From M3007 sp033764075 (GTDB taxonomy: Bacteria; Bacteroidota; Bacteroidia; Chitinophagales; Saprospiraceae): DNA of 64,000 nucleotides. Below the pieces are notes generated by a model. The model did not search any database. It was not told the DNA's origin and saw only the letters and a program-made list of their open reading frames with translations. The stretch spans positions 108,480 to 172,479 of the forward strand of contig JANRJH010000050.1 in NCBI GenBank assembly GCA_033764075.1. The letters are read 5' to 3'. The translations under genes were made by a program, and so were the position numbers. Within the stretch, counting starts at the first letter, position 1; each line of letters starts with the position of its first letter. Shown here piece after piece: positions 8,818 through 16,543 of this stretch.

Positions 8818-9471
8818 ATGCAAAAATCAGTGTTTTTGTTCGCATTTGCCCTCCTGATGGCCGGTTTCCTGCACGCACAGGTACAAACCAGCGTTGGCGC
8901 ACATGTTGGTATCAACCTCGCTAAAGTGGTAGGCGATTCCGATGGTGAAGATATCGACACCGACAGCCGCACAGGCTTTCTCTTTGGCGCCGTTGCCGAG
9001 TTTCGCTTCAACGACAACATCGCCGTACAGCCGGAGTTGAACTTCATCCAGAAAGGGTTCAAGGAAGAATTCGAGATTTTTCCCGGTGTCTCGGAAGAAA
9101 CTGAGTTGATCCTCAACTACCTTGAAATCCCGATCCTGTTCAAGGCAGGCGGTTCCGTAGGCTCCAACCTCCGCCTCGACGGTCTGGTAGGCCCCAGCTT
9201 TGGGTTTGGCATTGGCGACGCCAAGATCAAAGTGGACGACGAAGACGAAAACGTTGACTGGGAGGAGGACCTCGGCTTCCAGAAATTTGACTTCGGCGTT
9301 CAGATCGGCGGCATGGTTTCGTACAACCTTGGCAGCGCCAATCTATTCCTCGACGGCCGCTACCTGCTCGGTCTGTCGAACCTGTTAGATGATGCGGAAG
9401 GCGATGACAAAGCCAACAACCGCGGCATCGCCTTCAGCCTCGGCGTACTGTTCCCGCTGGGCGGCGAATAA
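8818..9471 (+). CDS. Outer-membrane beta-barrel protein, tandem copy 1
   Basis: A 217-residue protein with a signal peptide (MQKSVFLFAFALLMAGFLHA, cut after HAQ) and an OMP_b-brl/PorT-like eight-strand barrel pattern. The region TGFLFGAVAEFRFNDNIAVQ and the C-terminal GIAFSLGVLFPLGGE are typical. Acidic loops (DSDGEDIDTDS, DDEDENVDWEED) suggest cation binding at the cell surface (inference). The ATG at 8818 is preferred to a TTG two codons upstream. The gene is nearly the same as the next one at 9666; the pair arose by tandem duplication of about 848 bp. The precise role is unknown. Confidence 0.88.
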   Translation: MQKSVFLFAFALLMAGFLHAQVQTSVGAHVGINLAKVVGDSDGEDIDTDSRTGFLFGAVAEFRFNDNIAVQPELNFIQKGFKEEFEIFPGVSEETELILNYLEIPILFKAGGSVGSNLRLDGLVGPSFGFGIGDAKIKVDDEDENVDWEEDLGFQKFDFGVQIGGMVSYNLGSANLFLDGRYLLGLSNLLDDAEGDDKANNRGIAFSLGVLFPLGGE

Positions 9472-9485
9472 TACTTACACAGCCA

Positions 9486-9582
9486 GCAACCAGTGTTACT
9501 GTGGGCCAAACAACACCAGCTCGGACTTTCCGGCGCCGAATAAGTGTGTGGGACTATTTTGTTCAACTTCCAGTTGCAATAG
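9486..9582 (+). pseudogene. Duplicated 3' fragment of the TonB-like gene
   Basis: About 97 bp that match 8639-8736, the end of the upstream TonB-like gene, down to its TAG stop. The fragment has no start, and the codon matching Lys in the GAEKECG stretch of the parent is changed to TAA. It marks the left end of the tandem duplication that produced the second beta-barrel gene. Confidence 0.85.
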
Positions 9583-9665
9583 TTTTTGAGGAAGGAAATC
9601 TGACAGAAATCCAGTCGCTTGCGTTGCCTTAGCACCAATATTTCACAAACTCAAACCCACTCACT

Positions 9666-10319
9666 ATGCAAAAACCAGTGTTTTTGTTCACATTTGCCCT
9701 CCTGACGGCCGGTTTCCTCCACGCACAGGTACAAACCAGCGTCGGTGGACATGTAGGTATCAACCTCGCGAAAGTGACAGGTGAGTCCTTTGAAGAAGAC
9801 ATCGACACCGACAGCCGCGTAGGCTTTCTCTTTGGCGCCGTTGCCGAGTTTCGCTTCAACGACAACATTGCCGTACAGCCGGAGTTGAACTTCATCCAGA
9901 AAGGGTTCTCTGATGACATCGATCTCTTTCCCAGCGGATCGGAAGAGATTCAACTGATTCTCAACTATCTGGAAATCCCGATCCTGTTTAAGGCGGGCGG
10001 TTCCGTAGGCTCCAACCTCCGCCTCGACGGTCTGGTAGGCCCCAGCTTTGGGTTTGGCATCGGCGACGCCAAGATCAAAGTGGACGATGAAGATGACAAT
10101 ATTGACTGGGAGGATGACCTGGGCTTCCAGAGATTTGACTTTGGGGTTCAAATCGGCGGCATGGTTTCGTACAATGTCGGTGGCGCCGATCTATTCCTCG
10201 ACGGCCGCTATCTGCTTGGTTTGTCGAATCTGTTAGATGATGCGGAAGACGATGACAAAGCCAATAACCGCGGCGTCGCTTTCAGCCTCGGTGTACTGTT
10301 CCCGCTGGGCGGCGAATAA
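9666..10319 (+). CDS. Outer-membrane beta-barrel protein, tandem copy 2
   Basis: A 217-residue paralogue of the preceding gene, with the same signal peptide type, barrel strands and C-terminal end (GVAFSLGVLFPLGGE). Differences gather in the acidic loop around residues 40-50 (GESFEEDIDTDS) and around residues 80-95 (DDIDLFPSGSEEIQ), which are expected to be loops, while strands are kept. That pattern suggests both copies are still under selection. A strong rho-independent terminator follows at 10345-10381. Confidence 0.88.
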   Translation: MQKPVFLFTFALLTAGFLHAQVQTSVGGHVGINLAKVTGESFEEDIDTDSRVGFLFGAVAEFRFNDNIAVQPELNFIQKGFSDDIDLFPSGSEEIQLILNYLEIPILFKAGGSVGSNLRLDGLVGPSFGFGIGDAKIKVDDEDDNIDWEDDLGFQRFDFGVQIGGMVSYNVGGADLFLDGRYLLGLSNLLDDAEDDDKANNRGVAFSLGVLFPLGGE

Positions 10320-10344
10320 GCCTAAGGCAACAACCCGTGTTTTT

Positions 10345-10381
10345 AGAGAGGAAGGGCCCCGTGCTCTTCCTCTTTTTTTTT
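10345..10381 (+). terminator. Rho-independent terminator after the beta-barrel genes
   Basis: Stem AGAGGAAG (10347-10354) pairs with CTTCCTCT (10365-10372), followed by an unbroken run of nine T. It ends the transcript of the exbB-to-barrel region. Confidence 0.85.
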
Positions 10382-10389
10382 GGGGCCGA

Positions 10390-10617
10390 TCAGGAACTCT
10401 CCCGCATCTCTCGTTCCCAGTCGGTGTTGGCCAGCACCACCACCACCACGCCTGCGAGGATCATCGCGATCTTAAGCACGAACGCCAGTAGCAGACCGCC
10501 CCACTCGAGAAAGGCGAGGAAAGCCCAGTTGATGCCCACCAACTGGAGGATGATGGCGCTAAAGCCCAGAATGACGAGAAGAAAGCCGACGAGCAGCCAA
10601 AGACCTTTGCGTTTCAT
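10390..10617 (-). CDS. Small membrane protein, two predicted helices
   Basis: A 75-residue protein from the ATG at 10617 (an in-frame ATG at 10653 would add 12 residues). It begins MKRKGLWLLVGFLLVILGFS and has two or three hydrophobic segments (about 6-24, 27-45 and 45-65) with a charged C-terminus ANTDWEREMRESS. No family is recognised. It lies alone on the minus strand between a terminator and a divergent gene. Confidence 0.6.
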   Translation of the reverse strand: MKRKGLWLLVGFLLVILGFSAIILQLVGINWAFLAFLEWGGLLLAFVLKIAMILAGVVVVVLANTDWEREMRESS

Positions 10618-10735
10618 AAAAAAGCTTAACTTTGAAGAGCGCAAGTTGTTCATAAAGGTGGGGAAATTTTCCTTCAGACAAGGCGAATGATCCTAACTTT
10701 GGGCAGCCAAACCAACACAAATAAAACCATACTGC

Positions 10736-11599
10736 TTGTCTCACCACCCTGCCATCCAACTCATCGAGTGTCCGCGCGACGCCATGCAAGGGTTGCACGA
10801 CTTTATCCCGACCGAACGGAAAGCCGCGTACATCAACCAGTTGCTGCGCGTGGGTTTTCACACCATCGACTTCGGCTCGTTCGTCAGCCCCAAAGCCATA
10901 CCGCAGATGCGCGATACCGCAGAAGTACTGGACTTGCTCGACCTGAGCGCATCGCGTTCGCACCTGCTGGCCATCGTAGCCAACCAGCGCGGGGCAGAAG
11001 AAGCGTGCCGGTTTCCACAAATCCGTTATCTGGGCTATCCGTTTAGCATCAGCGAGACCTTTCAGCTGCGCAACACCAACGCCACGATCGATGAAAGTGT
11101 GGAGCGCACCAAAGCCATACAGGAACTGTGCGCAGCCCACAACAAGGAACTGGTCATCTATATTTCCATGGGCTTCGGAAATCCTTACGGAGACCCCTGG
11201 AACACCGATATCGTACACCGCTGGGTAGATGAACTGCTGGGGCTGGGTATCCGGATATTTTCTCTGTCGGACACCATCGGATGCTCCAACCCTGAAAACA
11301 TCGCCTACCTGTTCGGAAACCTCATTCCCGCCTATCCCGAAGTGCAATTCGGCGCTCACCTGCACACCCAACCCCACAACTGGCGCGAAAAGGTGGAGTC
11401 GGCCTGGAAAAACGGCTGTCGCCGGTTCGACGGCGCCCTGCGCGGATATGGCGGCTGCCCCATGGCCAAAGACGACCTGACCGGAAACATGGCCACCGAA
11501 AATATGGTGTTCTTCTTCGATGAAACCGGCGAAGACCTGGGGCTCGACCGCTCGGCGTTCGGAAAAAGCATGGCCATGGCCCTGGAGGTGTTCCCCTGA
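10736..11599 (+). CDS. Hydroxymethylglutaryl-CoA lyase-like enzyme
   Basis: HMGL-like TIM-barrel enzyme that most likely cleaves HMG-CoA to acetoacetate and acetyl-CoA (leucine degradation). The N-terminal strand IQLIECPRDAMQG (catalytic Arg-Asp) lies before the first ATG, so the start must be upstream of it; TTG at 10736 gives 287 residues and is the only suitable codon seen. Also visible are the metal site FGAHLHTQPHNW and the signature GYGGCPMAKDDLTGNMATE, with the active-site cysteine in GCP. Length fits the family (about 290-300). The related isopropylmalate/homocitrate synthases are larger and lack the GGCP block. Confidence 0.82.
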   Translation: MSHHPAIQLIECPRDAMQGLHDFIPTERKAAYINQLLRVGFHTIDFGSFVSPKAIPQMRDTAEVLDLLDLSASRSHLLAIVANQRGAEEACRFPQIRYLGYPFSISETFQLRNTNATIDESVERTKAIQELCAAHNKELVIYISMGFGNPYGDPWNTDIVHRWVDELLGLGIRIFSLSDTIGCSNPENIAYLFGNLIPAYPEVQFGAHLHTQPHNWREKVESAWKNGCRRFDGALRGYGGCPMAKDDLTGNMATENMVFFFDETGEDLGLDRSAFGKSMAMALEVFP

Positions 11600-11600
11600 C

Positions 11601-11636
11601 GAATGCGGAATGCGGACTGCGGAATGCGGAATGCGG
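11601..11636. repeat. Heptamer tandem repeat GAATGCG
   Basis: Five units of GAATGCG (one with GACTGCG) begin one base after the stop codon of the lyase gene. The same unit occurs at 30722-30743, 49858-49890 and, inverted, near 1579-1600. Confidence 0.8.
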
Positions 11637-11688
11637 CAGCGCAACGACTTTTCCGTACGTTAAGCAATTTCACCAAACAGGAAAAAAC

Positions 11689-12054
11689 ATGAAAAAGCGC
11701 AACCTGGGTTGGATCCTGCTCATTGCATTTATTTCCCTGTCGGCCCTGATTTTGCGTCCGGTACCCGTGGTCCGTGAGCAAGCAGCCCAACGGGTGGAGG
11801 GAGTACTTGTGCAGGTGTACGGCGATGACAACAAAGACGTTACGTTCCGTTTAAAAGACAACCCGGTAACCTATTACGTGAACAGGGGGATTACCGAGGG
11901 GTTGGATCCCGCGCAATTGGAAGCGCAGTACCTGGGCCAAACGATTGTTTTGCATTACCCGACATACTGGACGCCGCTGGATCCCTTCGGAAAAATACGC
12001 CATGTATCAAAAGTGACCGCCGGAGGCGAGGTACTGTTCAACGAATTGCGTTGA
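11689..12054 (+). CDS. Small exported protein, paralogue of the gene at the right edge
   Basis: A 121-residue protein with one N-terminal hydrophobic helix (residues 7-23, probably an uncleaved anchor or signal). The soluble part contains EGVLVQVYGDDNKDVTFRLK, YYVNRG and the C-terminal block YWTPLDPFGKIRHVSKVTAG. The partial gene at 63752-64000 has the same layout (FYLNRA, HWTPLDPASRTQHI and a similar end), so the two are paralogues. No named family is recognised. It lies 16 bp before the MBOAT gene and may be co-transcribed with it. Confidence 0.7.
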   Translation: MKKRNLGWILLIAFISLSALILRPVPVVREQAAQRVEGVLVQVYGDDNKDVTFRLKDNPVTYYVNRGITEGLDPAQLEAQYLGQTIVLHYPTYWTPLDPFGKIRHVSKVTAGGEVLFNELR

Positions 12055-12070
12055 ATTGTACTTTTGCCGA

Positions 12071-13540
12071 ATGTTTTCACTGGACCCGGGCAAAATCCTG
12101 GATCAACTCATCTACCACCCCGAATCGCCCTTGCTGTTCAGCAGCGGGTTATTCCTGTTTCTGTTCCTGGGTTTTGTCTGGCTCTATTGGGGCTTGCGCA
12201 ACCAGGCGCAAGCGCGCATCCTGTGGAGCATCGTATTTTCGGTCTATTTTTATTACAAAAGCAGCGGGCTGTTTTTTTTGTTGCTGCTGCTGAGCGTGGT
12301 GGTCGACTTTTACCTCGCCCGCTGGATCGAAAAGGCGGACTTCAAACCCCGGCGGGTGGCGCTGCTGGTGTTGAGCCTGGTGGCCAACCTGGGTATGCTG
12401 GCCTATTTCAAGTACACCAATTACTTGTTGGAATTGTGGGGCGCCTTGAGCGGGGCTCAACCCCTGCGTCTGGACATATTCCTGCCGGTGGGCATCTCCT
12501 TTTTTACATTTCAGTCGCTGAGCTACACCATCGACGTGTACCGGGGGCAGCTTAAGGCGCTGGACAAACTTGCCGACTACGCCTTTTTCGTCACCTTTTT
12601 CCCCCAGATGGTGGCCGGCCCCATTGTGCGGGCGGCGGATTTCCTGCCGCAGATACATCGGCCATTGGTGGTGACCCGCGAGCAGTTTGGCCGCGGGGTC
12701 TTTTTGTTTGCCACCGGCCTGTTTAAAAAGGCGGTCATTTCTGACTACATCAGCCTGAATTTTGTGGATCGCGTGTTTGAATCCCCGGCCCAGTATTCCG
12801 GGCTGGAGAACCTGTTCGCGGTGTACGGATACGCCTTGCAGATTTATTGCGACTTCAGCGGGTACTCCGATATGGCCATCGGCATAGGCCTGTTGTTGGG
12901 TTTCACCTTTCCGGTGAATTTCAATGCGCCTTACCAGTCGCTGAGCGTCACGGAATTTTGGCGGCGCTGGCACATATCGCTGTCGACCTGGCTGCGCGAC
13001 TACCTGTACGTACCGTTGGGCGGCAACCGGCGGGGCAAGTGGCGGACGTACGTCAACCTGATGATCACCATGCTCCTGGGCGGTTTATGGCACGGGGCCG
13101 CCACGCGCTTCATCCTGTGGGGTGGTCTGCATGGCTTGGCGTTGGTGGCGGAGCGTTCGTTCAAAAATGCTGTGCCACAGGCGCCCGGCGTCTTCAGACA
13201 GGTGGCTGGCGCACTGATTACCTTCCACTTTGTGTGTTTCTGCTGGATATTTTTCCGGGCGGCAGACATCCCCACTGCCTGGCTGATGCTCGAGCAAATT
13301 GCTTGCCGCTTCGACACCTCGCTGTTCTGGCCCTTCATCGACGGGTACGCGCCGGTGGTGTTCTGGATGACCCTGGGGTACGCCCTGCACTTCATGCCGG
13401 TGGAGGCGGATGAATTGGGACAACAAGCCGTAACCCGTTTACCCTTGTTCGGCAAAGCGGCACTGCTCACCCTGGTGATCATGCTGGTGATGCAGGTAAA
13501 GTCGGCCGATGTTCAGCCGTTTATTTATTTCCAGTTTTAG
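12071..13540 (+). CDS. MBOAT-family membrane O-acyltransferase (AlgI/DltB-like)
   Basis: A 489-residue polytopic protein of the membrane-bound O-acyltransferase family, which passes acyl groups across the inner membrane to extracellular glycans or other acceptors. Seen motifs are SFFTFQSLSYTIDVYRG, the YSDMAIGIGLLLGF block, FWRRWHISLSTWLRDYLYVP and the active-site histidine at residue 341 in GGLWHGA. Many hydrophobic segments (ten or more) cover the protein. The ATG at 12071 is preferred to an upstream TTG. Its acceptor partner (AlgJ/X type SGNH protein) is not adjacent. The stop overlaps that of the convergent OsmC gene by 4 bp. Confidence 0.9.
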   Translation: MFSLDPGKILDQLIYHPESPLLFSSGLFLFLFLGFVWLYWGLRNQAQARILWSIVFSVYFYYKSSGLFFLLLLLSVVVDFYLARWIEKADFKPRRVALLVLSLVANLGMLAYFKYTNYLLELWGALSGAQPLRLDIFLPVGISFFTFQSLSYTIDVYRGQLKALDKLADYAFFVTFFPQMVAGPIVRAADFLPQIHRPLVVTREQFGRGVFLFATGLFKKAVISDYISLNFVDRVFESPAQYSGLENLFAVYGYALQIYCDFSGYSDMAIGIGLLLGFTFPVNFNAPYQSLSVTEFWRRWHISLSTWLRDYLYVPLGGNRRGKWRTYVNLMITMLLGGLWHGAATRFILWGGLHGLALVAERSFKNAVPQAPGVFRQVAGALITFHFVCFCWIFFRAADIPTAWLMLEQIACRFDTSLFWPFIDGYAPVVFWMTLGYALHFMPVEADELGQQAVTRLPLFGKAALLTLVIMLVMQVKSADVQPFIYFQF

Positions 13541-13980
13541 GCCAGGGTAGCCGTCAACTCGATGGGCACGGCCGACAGCGCCTTGCTCACCGGGCAGGTA
13601 CTTTTGGCAGCGTTGGCCAGCTCCTGAAAAAGCGCGGGATCGATGCCCGGCACGTTGGCGTCGAGTTCCAGGGAGATGCTCGCCACAAACCAGTCGTTGC
13701 CGCTTTTATCCATGTGGAGATGCGCCTTGCAGTGCAACGCTTCGGGCGCGAAACCGGCGCCAGTGAGTTTGAAGCTCAAGGCCATGATGAAGCAGCCCGC
13801 GTGCGCGGCGGCAATCAGCTCTTCGGGGTTGGTACCAAGGGTGCCGTCGGCGTTCTGGAAGCGCTTCTGGGTTGAGTAGGGCGTGTTGTTCAGTACACCG
13901 GAGGGGCCGGTGAGGGTACCGGAGCCTTCCAGTCCGGTGCCGTGCCATACAGCCTCGGCGGTGCGGGTAAATTGAGCCAT
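13537..13980 (-). CDS. OsmC-family thiol peroxidase
   Basis: A 147-residue OsmC/Ohr protein that reduces organic peroxides with a pair of cysteines. The two are seen in AAHAGCFIMAL and KSTCPVSKALSAVPIE, in the expected places; the MDKSGNDW stretch and the N-terminal GSGTLTGPSGVL also fit the OsmC subclass. The ATG at 13980 gives MAQFTRTAEAVWHG, a usual start, rather than an in-frame codon at 14001. The gene converges on the MBOAT gene with a 4-bp overlap of stop codons. Confidence 0.9.
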   Translation of the reverse strand: MAQFTRTAEAVWHGTGLEGSGTLTGPSGVLNNTPYSTQKRFQNADGTLGTNPEELIAAAHAGCFIMALSFKLTGAGFAPEALHCKAHLHMDKSGNDWFVASISLELDANVPGIDPALFQELANAAKSTCPVSKALSAVPIELTATLA

Positions 13981-14041
13981 GGATCGGGTTGTTTTTAGCA
14001 ATCCTAAACACCCGTTTCCGGCATAGGTTGCGAACAGACGC

Positions 14042-15163
14042 CTATTGATTTTTTACTTTTTCGCTGTAAGCCCTTTCCAGGCTGTCGACGAGCAGGTAGT
14101 AAGCCGGATCGTCGAAGGGGACGTCGTATTCGGGGGTTTTATTCTTGCCGAACACTTTCACTTTAACGGTGGTATAGCGCTTGGGGTTCAGGCGCAGGTC
14201 TTGCATGAGCAATTGTGTCTGGCGGGTAGTGCGCACCAGGTTGTTGTACAATTCCTCGTCGGCGAGCATTTTTCCGGCGGTACCTTCGCCCGCCACTAAT
14301 CGTTGGGCGAGGGTATCAACCTGCACCATGGCGTATTGGGTGGCGGCGAGGGTGGCGCGGAGATCGGACAGGGACTGGCGGAGGGAGTCGATGGCGGCGC
14401 CGGCCTTGTCCGCCGTCACGTCGAAACGGGCCTTGTTGAGTTGTTCGCTGACGGCGGCGAGGTTTGCCATCATATCGTTGATGTTCTGCTTGTTGTCGCG
14501 CAGGGTTCGGGTGATTTCCGCTGCATTTTCGGCGGTGGCGGCGAAACTGGCGGTGCTGACATCGAGCAGGCGGTTAATTTTTCGGGTGAGCTCAGCGATG
14601 TTTTGCAGCGACTGATCGAGGGCGACGAGCGTGCGGCCGAACCCCTGCGGGTTATCGGGATTGGCGATGGAGTCGTACACGCTGGTCAGGCCGAGTTGGA
14701 GGCGGGAGGTGTACGCATCAATCTCTTCGGGTTTGCCGATCATGGATTCGAGGAAGGATTTGGTGCGCCCCTCCAGGAAGTCGCCGCTGCGCGCGCAGTC
14801 GCGCCCTTTGCAGGGATACGGGATTTCCAGTTCGATGGCTTTTCCGCCCATGAGGCTCAGCCCGATGATGGTGGCTTTGGTCTCCTTCGGGATGTCTACC
14901 GGCTGTTCGATGTTGAGCACGGCGATGATCGTCTTGTCATCCTCCGGATCCACGTACATGTCTTTCACCGTACCCACTTCCAGTCCGTTGATGAATATCG
15001 GGCTGGACGGGCGCAGTTGGTCGACGTTGGCGTACTTGACGTAAAACGTTTTGGAGGTTTTCAGGATGTTAATGCCTTTCAGGAATTGAAATCCCCAAAT
15101 ACCCAGGGCCAGGGCAACGAGGGCAAGAATCCCGATTTTAGTTTCGTTATTAATTTTCAGCAT
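14042..15163 (-). CDS. MCE/MlaD-family lipid-transport protein
   Basis: A 373-residue protein with one N-terminal membrane helix (about 9-28), an MCE domain (about 38-120: FYVKYANVDQLRPSSPIFINGLEVGTV-type strand pattern) and a long helical C-terminal region (about 150-350) that could form a coiled-coil tunnel. MCE proteins carry lipids between the inner and outer membranes. It lies 32 bp downstream of the amidase on the same strand, with LptD on the other side, making an envelope-biogenesis block. No MlaE permease or ATPase is adjacent. Confidence 0.88.
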   Translation of the reverse strand: MLKINNETKIGILALVALALGIWGFQFLKGINILKTSKTFYVKYANVDQLRPSSPIFINGLEVGTVKDMYVDPEDDKTIIAVLNIEQPVDIPKETKATIIGLSLMGGKAIELEIPYPCKGRDCARSGDFLEGRTKSFLESMIGKPEEIDAYTSRLQLGLTSVYDSIANPDNPQGFGRTLVALDQSLQNIAELTRKINRLLDVSTASFAATAENAAEITRTLRDNKQNINDMMANLAAVSEQLNKARFDVTADKAGAAIDSLRQSLSDLRATLAATQYAMVQVDTLAQRLVAGEGTAGKMLADEELYNNLVRTTRQTQLLMQDLRLNPKRYTTVKVKVFGKNKTPEYDVPFDDPAYYLLVDSLERAYSEKVKNQ

Positions 15164-15195
15164 TTGTCAGACAAGGTATGTTGCATGGCGTAGCC

Positions 15196-16533
15196 TCATT
15201 GGGGGTTGGCGGCTACAATGGCGGTTCTGAAGCCCAACTGCCGTATTTCGGAGAGCATGCGCTCTGCCTCGGCATAGGTTGCGTATTGGCCCACAAAGTA
15301 ATGGTATTGTCCGTTTGTTTGTTCCTCGGTGACGCCTTGAAGCAGGGCCAGGAGGCCGGTTTGGGTGTCCATTCGGATGGGCCAGGATACGAGCAGGATG
15401 CGGTAGGGTCGGTGGTCGGTGGTCGGTGGTCGGCTTTCGGCGGTCGGTGGTCGGCTTTCGGTGGTCGGTTGTCGGCTTTCGGTTGTCGGTGGTCGGTTGT
15501 CGGCGGTCGGTGGTCGGCTTTCGGCGGTCGGTGGTCGGTTGTCGGTTGTCGGCGGTCGGCTTTCGGTGGTCGGCGGTCGGCTTTCGGTGGTGGTGGTTGA
15601 AACGGTTTGGGGCTTGGGGGCAGGTTTTGGGGTGGTGCTGGTTTTGGCTGGTTCAGTTGTCGTGGGTTTGGGGGCTGGATTTTGTTTGGGTTCGGCGTAT
15701 TGGAAGTTGTCGGCTGCTTTGCCGCCTTCCATCCGGTTTTTGTATTGGCGGAAGGCGCGGAAGATGGATTCGGCCATTTGCTGTTGTCCTTCTTCGGAGG
15801 CCAGGAAAAGGTCTTCATTTTCGTTGGTGAGGTAGCCGGCTTCGATGAGCGCCGAGGGCATGGCGGTAGCGCGCAGGACCAGGAAACCGGCCTGTTTGAC
15901 GCCTCGATTGCGCCGGCGCGCGACGGCTTCGGCGTGGTTTTGCACGAATCCGGCAAACAAAATGCTTTGTTCCAGGTAGGCGCTTTGCCACATGCTGGTG
16001 AGGATGAGGGCTTCCGGCGAGTTGGGATCGTAGCCGCCGTATTTTTTTTCGTAGTTGTCTTCCAAAAAAATGGCGGCGTTTTCTCTTTTGGCTACCTCGA
16101 GGTTGTCGGCGGCGCGGTGCAGGCCCAATACGTACGTTTCGGTGCCGTGAACGTCGGGTTTGGAGATGGCGTTGCAGTGCACGCTGACAAACAGGTCGGC
16201 ATTGTGCCGGTTGGCGATGTTGGCGCGTTCGTTGAGCTCGACGAAGACATCTTTGTCGCGCGTGTAGATCACTTCCACGTCGGGAAAGTGTTCCTTGATC
16301 AGGTGGCCGAGCTTGAGCACGATGCCCAGCGTATTGTCTTTTTCCTTGGACGAAGCGCCCAGGCAGCCGGGATCTTTGCCGCCATGTCCGGCGTCGAGCA
16401 CCACTTTTTTCATTTTGTAGGTACCTTTGCCGACCGCCCACGCTTCCACCGGTCGCGGAAGCGTGTTAAAGTTTAGCAAACAAAGCCACGCCCCCAGCAA
16501 GACGAGCGTTAGAGTGGCAAATTTTGGGTGCAT
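15196..16533 (-). CDS. N-acetylmuramoyl-L-alanine amidase with repeat-rich linker and SPOR-like end
   Basis: A zinc-dependent Amidase_3 enzyme that cuts the bond between MurNAc and the stem peptide during cell separation. The ATG at 16533 gives 445 residues with an N-terminal hydrophobic signal. The catalytic domain shows VLDAGHGGKDPG (zinc His), ERANIANRHNADLFVSVHCN, and AMPSALIEAGYLTNENE (Glu). A Pro/Thr-rich linker of seven-residue repeats (RPPTTES and variants, encoded by 15409-15592) follows, then a domain of about 70 residues (YHYFVGQYATYAEAERML) resembling a SPOR domain. The linker DNA consists of 7-bp repeats also found outside genes. It is divergent from lptD, with only 10 bp between starts. 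Confidence 0.9.
   Translation of the reverse strand: MHPKFATLTLVLLGAWLCLLNFNTLPRPVEAWAVGKGTYKMKKVVLDAGHGGKDPGCLGASSKEKDNTLGIVLKLGHLIKEHFPDVEVIYTRDKDVFVELNERANIANRHNADLFVSVHCNAISKPDVHGTETYVLGLHRAADNLEVAKRENAAIFLEDNYEKKYGGYDPNSPEALILTSMWQSAYLEQSILFAGFVQNHAEAVARRRNRGVKQAGFLVLRATAMPSALIEAGYLTNENEDLFLASEEGQQQMAESIFRAFRQYKNRMEGGKAADNFQYAEPKQNPAPKPTTTEPAKTSTTPKPAPKPQTVSTTTTESRPPTTESRPPTTDNRPPTAESRPPTADNRPPTTESRQPTTESRPPTAESRPPTTDHRPYRILLVSWPIRMDTQTGLLALLQGVTEEQTNGQYHYFVGQYATYAEAERMLSEIRQLGFRTAIVAANPQ
15409..15592. repeat. Heptamer tandem repeat TCGGNNN inside the amidase gene
   Basis: Some 26 tandem heptamers of the forms TCGGTGG, TCGGCTT, TCGGTTG and TCGGCGG. Three heptamers equal seven codons, so the array is translated as a seven-residue repeat on the minus strand. 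The same heptamer type forms a noncoding array at 49566-49788. Confidence 0.9.
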
Positions 16534-16543
16534 ACTGAACTGG

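Noticed and set aside
15409..15592. CRISPR or other spaced repeat array
   Set aside because: The units are head-to-tail heptamers with no spacers and lie within a gene.
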